Shown here: piece by piece, positions 57,001 to 64,000 of the stretch
Numbering within the stretch: position 1 is the stretch's first letter
Layout: the number at the start of each line of letters is the position of its first letter
Origin: Miscanthus floridulus
Lineage: Eukaryota; Streptophyta; Magnoliopsida; Poales; Poaceae
Direction of reading: 5' to 3'
DNA: 64,000 nt
Assembly (NCBI RefSeq): GCF_019320115.1
Contig: NC_089582.1
Span: 116,690,637 to 116,754,636, forward strand
The notes under the pieces: generated by a model
Databases searched by the model: none
What the model was told of the DNA's origin: nothing
Seen by the model: only the letters and a program-made list of their open reading frames with translations
Translations under genes and position numbers: made by a program

Positions 57001-60000
57001 TTCAAATTGAAAAGTTTTGAATACCAAGTTTGTTAAACTCATCAGAATCTACAATTGCTGTTTTGGTCAACTTTTCATTTGAGATAGTTTGGATGGTTCA
57101 AATTTGTGATTTTTAAATTTCGACGCCTACAAACTACTTTTCGGAACCCTAGATTGTCTCCAATTGAAAAGTTTTGAATACCAAGTTTGTTCAGCTCATC
57201 AATATCTACAATCCTTATATAGGCCATTTTTTTATTTGAGAAAGTTTGAACAAAATGTAGTTCAAATTTCACAAGTGTGTGACATAATTTTAGAAAGTCT
57301 ATATGAGATTCAAGAATTTATGACTAGTGTTTGATAAACATTTCTCAAATGGGAAAATGAGCTATGTAACAATTGTAGATCTTGCTGAGATGATCAAACT
57401 TGGTATTCAGAGTTTTTTCATCTGAGGTCATTTAGTGTCTCATTTGAGCAAGTTTGACCAAGTCAAATTTGGTCAAATGAAAAAATAATACTTTGACTCT
57501 TGTATTATGAACTCTAAATGACTTTAAATTGAAAAGTTTTGAATACCAAGTTTGTTCAACTCATCAAGATATACAATTGTTGTTTTGGTCAACTTTCCAT
57601 TTGAGATAGTTTGGACGGTTCAAATTTGTGATTTTTAAATTTCAACGCCTACAAACTAGTTTTCGAAACCCTAGATTGTCTCAAATTGAAAAGTTTTGAA
57701 TACCAAGTTTGTTCAGCTCATCAATATATACAATCCTTATATAGGCTATTTTTACATTTGAGAAAGTTTGAACAAAATGTAGTTCAAATTTCACAAGTGT
57801 GTGACATAGTTTTAGAAAGTCTATATGAGATTCAAGAATTTATGACTAGTGTTTAATAAAACTTTCTCAAATGGGAAAATGAGCTATGTAACAATTGTAG
57901 ATCTTGCTGAGATGATCAAACTTGGTATTCAGAGTTTTTTATCTAAGGTCATTTAGTGTCTCATTTGAGCAAGTTTGACCAAGTCAAATTTGGTCAAATG
58001 AAAAAACAACACTTTGACTCTAGTATTATGAACTATAAATGACTTCAAATTGAAAAGTTTTGAATACCAAGTTTGATAAACTCATCAGAATCTACAATTG
58101 CTGTTTTGGTCAACTTTTCATTTGAAATAGTTTGGATGGTTCAAATTTGTGATTTTTAAATTTCGACGCCTACAAACTACTTTTCGGAACCCTAGATTGT
58201 CTCCAATTGAAACGTTTTGTATACCAAGTTTGTTCAGATCATCAAGATCTACAATCCTTATATAGGCCATTTTTTTATTTGAGAAAGTTTGAACAAAATG
58301 TAGTTCAAATTTCACAAGTGTGTGACATAATTTTAGAAAGTCTATATGAGATTCAAGAATTTGTGACTAGTGTTTGATAAACATTTCTCAAATGGGAAAA
58401 TGAGCTATGTAACAATTGTAGATCTTGCTGAGATGATCAAACTTGGTATTCAGAGTTGTTTCATCTGAGGTCATTTAGTGTCTCATTTGAGCAAGTTTGA
58501 CCAAGTCAAATTTGGTCAAATGAAAAAACAACACTTTGACTCTAGTAGTATGAACTCTAAATGACTTCAAATTGAAATGTTTTGAATACCAAGTTTGTTC
58601 AACTCATCAAGATCTACAATTGTTGTTTTCGTCAACTTTCCATTTGAGATAGTTTGGATGGTTCAAATTTGTGATTTTTAAATTTCGATGCCTACAAATT
58701 TATTTTCGGAACCCTAGATTGTCTCAAATTGAAAAGTTTTGAATACCAAGTTTGTTCAGCTCATCAAGATCTACAATCCTTATATATGCCATTTTTTCAT
58801 TTGAGAAAGTTTGAATAAAATGTAGTTCAAATTTCACAAGTGTATGACATAGTTTTAGAAAGTCTATATGAGATTCAAGAATTTATGACTAGTGTTTGAT
58901 AAAACTTTCTCAAATGGGAAAATAAGCTATATAACAATTGTAGATATTGCTAAGATGATCAAACTTGGTATTCAGAGTTTTTTCATCTAAGGTCATTTAG
59001 TGTCTCATTTGAGCAAGTTTGACCAAGTCAAATTTGGTCAAATGAAAAAACAACACTTTGACTCTAGTATTATGAACTCTAAATGACTTCAAATTGAAAA
59101 GTTTTGAATACCAAGTTTGTTCAACTCATCAAGATCTACAATTGTTGTTTTGGTCAACTTTCCATTTGAGATAGTTTGGATGGTTCAAATTTGTGATTTT
59201 TAAATGTCGACGCCTACAAACTAGTTTTCGGAACCCTAGATTATCTCAAATTGAAAAGTTTTGAATACCAAGTTTGTTTAGATCATCAAGATCTACAATC
59301 CTTATATAGGCCATTTTTTCATTTGAGAAAGTTTGAACAAAATGTAGTTCAAATTTCAAAAGTGTGTGGCATAGTTTTAGAAAGTCTATATGAGATTCAA
59401 GAATTTGTGACTAGTGTTTGATAAAACTTTCTCAAATGGGAAAATGAGCTATGTAACAATTGTAGATCTTGCTGAGATGATCAAACTTGGCATTCAGAGT
59501 TTTTTCATCTGAGGTCATTTAGTGTCTCATTTGTGCAAGTTTGACCAAGTCAAATTTGGTCAAATGAAAAAACAACACTTTGACTCTAGTATTATGAACT
59601 CTAAATGACTTTAAATTGAAAAGTTTTGAATACCAAGTTTGTTCAACTCATCAAGATCTACAATTGTTGTTTTGGTCAACTTTCCATTTGAGATAGTTTG
59701 GATGGTTCAAATTTGTGATTTTTAAATTTCAACGCCTACAAACTAGTTTTCGAAACCCTAGATTGTCTCAAATTGAAAAGTTTTGAATACCAAGTTTGTT
59801 CAGCTCATCAATATCTACAATCCTTATATAGGCTATTTTTACATTTGAGAAAGTTTGAACAAAATGTATTTCAAATTTCACAAGTGTGTGACATAGTTTT
59901 AGAAAGTCTATATGAGATTCAATAATTTATGACTAGTGTTTAATAAAACTTTCTCAAATGGGAAAATGAGCTATGTAACAATTGTAGATCTTGCTGAGAT

Positions 60001-63000
60001 GATCAAACTTGGTATTCAGAGTTTTTTCATCTGAGGTCATTTAGTGTCTCATTTGAGCAAGTTTGACCAAGTCAAATTTGGTCAAATGAAAAAACAACAC
60101 TTTGACTCTAGTATTATGAACTCTAAATGACTTCAAATTGAAAAGTTTTGAATACCAAGTTTGTTAAACTCATCAGAGTCTACAATTGCTGTTTTGGTCA
60201 ACTTTTCATTTGAAATAGTTTGGATGGTTCAAATTTGTGATTTTTAAATTTCGATGCCTACAAACTACTTTTCGGAACCCTAGATTGTCTCCAATTGAAA
60301 AGTTTTGAATACCAAGTTTGTTCAGCTCATCAATATCTACAATCCTTATATAGGCCATTTTTTTATTTGAGAAAGTTTGAACAAAATGTAGTTCAAATTT
60401 CACAAGTGTGTGACATAATTTTAGAAAGTCTATATGAGATTCAAGAATTTGTGACTAGTGTTTGATAAACATTTCTCAAATGGGAAAATGAGCTATGTAA
60501 CAATTGTAGATCTTGCTGAGATGATCAAACTTGGTATTCAGAGTTTTTTCATCTGAGGTCATTTAGTGTCTCATTTGAGCAAGTTTGACCAAGTCAAATT
60601 TGGTCAAATGAAAAAACAACACTTTGACTCTAGTAGTATGAACTCTAAATGACTTCAAATTGAAACGTTTTGAATACCAAGTTTGTTCAACTCATCAAGA
60701 TCTACAATTGTTGTTTTCGTCAACTTTCCATTTGAGATAGTTTGGATGGTTCAAATTTGTGATTTTTAAATTTCGATGCCTACAAATTTATTTTCGGAAC
60801 CCTAGATTGTCTCAAATTGAAAAGTTTTGAATACCAAGTTTGTTCAGCTCATCAAGATCTACAATCCTTATATATGCCATTTTTTCATTTGAGAAAGTTT
60901 GAACAAAATGTAGTTCAAATTTCACAAGTGTGTGACATAGTTTTAGAAAGTCTATATGAGATTCAAGAATTTGTTACTAGTGTTTGATAAAAATTTCTCA
61001 AATAGGAAAATGAGCTATGTAACAATTGTAGATATTGCTAAGATGATCAAACTTGGTATTCAGAGTTTTTTCATCTGAGGTCATTTAGTGTCTCATTTGA
61101 GCAAGTTTGACCAAGTCAAATTTGGTCAAATGAAAAAACAACACTTTGACTCTAGTATTATGGACTCCAAATGACTTCAAATTGAAAAGTTTTGAATACC
61201 AAGTTTGTTCAACTCATCAAGATCTACAATTGTTGTTTTGGTCAACTTTCCATTTGAGATAGTTTGGATGGTTCAAATTTGTGATTTTTAAATTTCGACG
61301 CCTACAAACTAGTTTTCGGAACCCTAGATTATCTCAAATTGAAAAGTTTTGAATACAAAGTTTGTTTAGATCATCAAGATCTACAATCCTTATATAGGCC
61401 ATTTTTTCATTTGAGAAAGTTTGAACAAAATATAGTTCAAATTTCAAATGTGTGTGACATAGTTTTAGAAAGTCTATATGAGATTCAAGAATTTATGACT
61501 AGTGTTTGATAAAACTTTCTCAAATGGGAAAATGAGCTATGTAACAATTGTAGATCTTGCTGAGATGATCAAACTTGGCATTCAGAGTTTTTTCATCTGA
61601 GGTCATTTAGTGTCTCATTTGAGCAAGTTTGACCAAGTCAAATTTGGTCAAATGAAAAAATAATACTTTGACTCTTGTATTATGAACTCTAAATGACTTT
61701 AAATTGAAAAGTTTTGAATACCAAGTTTGTTCAACTCATCAAGATATACAATTGTTGTTTTGGTCAACTTTCCATTTGAGATAGTTTGGACGGTTCAAAT
61801 TTGTGATTTTTAAATTTCAACGCCTACAAACTAGTTTTCGAAACCCTAGATTGTCTCAAATTGAAAAGTTTTGAATACCAAGTTTGTTCAGCTCATCAAT
61901 ATATACAATCCTTATATAGGCTATTTTTACATTTGAGAAAGTTTGAACAAAATGTAGTTCAAATTTCACAAGTGTGTGGCATAGTTTTAGAAAGTCTATA
62001 TGAGATTCAAGAATTTATGACTAGTGTTTAATAAAACTTTCTCAAATGGGAAAATGAGCTATGTAACAATTGTAGATCTTGCTGAGATGATCAAACTTGG
62101 TATTCAGAGTTTTTTCATCTAAGGTCATTTAGTGTCTCATTTGAGCAAGTTTGACCAAGTCAAATTTGGTCAAATGAAAAAACAACACTTTGACTCTAGT
62201 ATTATGAACTCTAAATGACTTCAAATTGAAAAGTTTTGAATACCAAGTTTGTTAAACTCATCAGAATCTACAATTGCTGTTTTGGTCAACTTTTCATTTG
62301 AAATAGTTTGGATGGTTCAAATTTGTGATTTTTAAATTTCGACGCCTACAAACTACTTTTCGGAACCCTAGATTGTCTCCAATTGAAACGTTTTGTATAC
62401 CAAGTTTGTTCAGATCATCAAGATCTACAATCCTTATATAGGCCATTTTTTTATTTGAGAAATTTTGAACAAAATGTAGTTCAAATTTCACAAGTGTGTG
62501 ACATAATTTTAGAAAGTCTATATGAGATTCAAGAATTTGTGACTAGTGTTTGATAAACATTTCTCAAATGGGAAAATGAGCTATGTAACAATTGTAGATC
62601 TTGCTGAGATGATCAAACTTGGTATTCAGAGTTGTTTCATCTGAGGTCATTTAGTGTCTCATTTGAGCAAGTTTGACCAAGTCAAATTTGGTCAAATGAA
62701 AAAACAACACTTTGACTCTAGTAGTATGAACTCTAAATGACTTCAAATTGAAACGTTTTGAATACCAAGTTTGTTCAACTCATCAAGATCTACAATTGTT
62801 GTTTTCGTCAACTTTCCATTTGAGATAGTTTGGATGGTTCAAATTTGTGATTTTTAAATTTCGATGCCTACAAATTTATTTTCGGAACCCTAGATTGTCT
62901 CAAATTGAAAAGTTTTGAATACCAAGTTTGTTCAGCTCATCAAGATCTACAATCCTTATATATGCCATTTTTTCATTTGAGAAAGTTTGAACAAAATGTA

Positions 63001-64000
63001 GTTCAAATTTCACAAGTGTGTGACATAGTTTTAGAAAGTCTATATGAGATTCAAGAATTTGTGACTAGTGTTTGATAAAACTTTCTCAAATGGGAAAATG
63101 AGCTATGTAACAATTGTAGATATTGCTAAGATGATCAAACTTGGTATTCAGAGTTTTTTCATCTGAGGTCATTTAGTGTCTCATTTGAGCAAGTTTGACC
63201 AAGTCAAATTTGGTCAAATGAAAAAAGAACACTTTGACTCTAGTATTATGAACTCCAAATGACTTCAAATTGAAAAGTTTTGAATACCAAGTTTGTTCAA
63301 CTCATCAAGATCTACAATTGTTGTTTTGGTCAACTTTCCATTTGAGATAGTTTGGATGGTTCAAATTTATGATTTTTAAATTTCGACGCCTACAAACTAG
63401 TTTTCGGAACCCTAGATTATCTCAAATTGAAAAGTTTTGAATACCAAGTTTGTTTAGATCATCAAGATCTACAATCCTTATATAGGCCATTTTTTCATTT
63501 GAGAAAGTTTGAACAAAATGTAGTTCAAATTTCAAATGTGTGTGACATAGTTTTAGAAAGTCTATATGAGATTCAAGAATTTGTGACTAGTGTTTCATAA
63601 AACTTTCTCAAATGGGAAAATGAGCTATGTAACAATTGTAGATCTTGCTGAGATGATCAAACTTGGCATTCAGAGTTTTTTCATCTGAGGTCATTTAGTG
63701 TCTCATTTGAGCAAGTTTGACCAAGTCAAATTTGGTCAAATGAAAAAATAATACTTTGACTCTAGTATTATGAACTCTAAATGACTTTAAATTGAAAAGT
63801 TTTGAATACCAAGTTTGTTCAACTCATCAAGATATACAAATGTTGTTTTGGTCAACTTTCCATTTGAGAAAGTTTGGACGGTTCAAATTTGTGATTTTTA
63901 AATTTCAACGCCTACAAACTAGTTTTCGAAACCCTAGATTGTCTCAAATTGAAAAGTTTTGAATACCAAGTTTGTTCAGCTCATCAATATCTACAATCCT
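54068..64000 (+). repeat. Tandem array of 522-bp monomers with 2,088-bp higher-order repeat, running off the window
   Basis: The anchor word TATATGAGATT recurs 19 times, at 54171, 54693, 55216 and so on to 63566, always 521-523 bases apart. Four monomer types can be told apart. A has TTTCAACGCC and TTTTCGAAACCC. B has ACTACTTTTCGG and CTCCAATTG. C has AAATTTATTTTCGG and AGTAGTATG. D has GATTATCTCAAATTG. Their order is ABCD-AB-ABCD-ABCD-ABCD-A. Monomers are AT-rich and contain three related submodules, one inverted. The 65-codon minus-strand frames near 54987, 57075, 58118, 60206 and 62294 are a by-product of type B. The array starts near 54068 and has not ended at 64000. Confidence 0.93.

Noticed and set aside
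54987..62491. Five near-identical minus-strand 63-65-codon frames (KKMAYIRIVD type)
   Set aside because: They recur only because monomer type B of the satellite repeats, in step with the array; A, C and D monomers break the frame.
54068..64000. CRISPR-like regular repeats
   Set aside because: The regular spacing is that of whole tandem 522-bp monomers, with no short repeat/unique spacer pattern; also a plant genome.

Overview
This is plant nuclear DNA, almost certainly from a grass, perhaps of the maize/sorghum/sugarcane tribe. It is made almost entirely of nested transposable elements, followed by a higher-order tandem array. I see no intact host gene, no rRNA or tRNA gene and no CRISPR array. 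The evidence is LTR retrotransposons of plant lineages (Sirevirus, other Ty1/copia, Tat-type and Tekay-type Ty3/gypsy), Stowaway and Tourist MITEs, hAT, CACTA and Helitron ends, a plant mobile domain (PMD) gene remnant, and introns with plant-type splice sites.

Layout. 1-4388 is the 3' half of a Sirevirus: reverse transcriptase/RNase H with one stop, several polypurine tracts, and a complete LTR. 4389-5069 is an inverted piece of a related LTR. 5070-7828 is a decayed Ty1/copia pol. 7829-12760 is LTR-like, mostly noncoding DNA with a Stowaway MITE at 11996-12236. A PMD pseudogene runs 12764-13664 and resumes at 44508-46690.

The PMD pseudogene is split by a Tourist-type MITE (13665-14110 plus 44504-44507). 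A Tat-lineage Ty3/gypsy element (14111-44498, 473-bp LTRs, target duplication GAGAT) is inserted inside the right terminal repeat of that MITE. The Tat element is itself interrupted twice. A chromodomain Tekay element (19092-31924, duplication TTGCC) splits it between its two RNase H regions. A minus-strand gag-protease-only element (36605-41510, duplication ACTTC) splits its antisense Transposase_28-like gene. LTR divergence by eye (roughly 11% for the Tat element, under 3% for the gag-protease element) agrees with this order of insertion.

46691-53356 is a mosaic of small DNA transposons (a Helitron 3' end, a 1.26-kb hAT with target duplication AGGAGACC, a Micron-like insert between two TA repeats, a 650-bp foldback) and minus-strand exon-like fragments of unknown function. 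A CACTA terminus lies at 53357. From about 54068 to the window end is a tandem array of 522-bp monomers in a four-monomer, 2,088-bp higher-order pattern. Each monomer carries three copies of a smaller module, one of them inverted.

All coding regions but one are broken by stops or frameshifts. Many of the stops look like C-to-T changes, as expected for old, methylated DNA. The gag-protease reading frame is the least damaged, with a single stop. Boundaries supported by target duplications are base-exact; the others are approximate.
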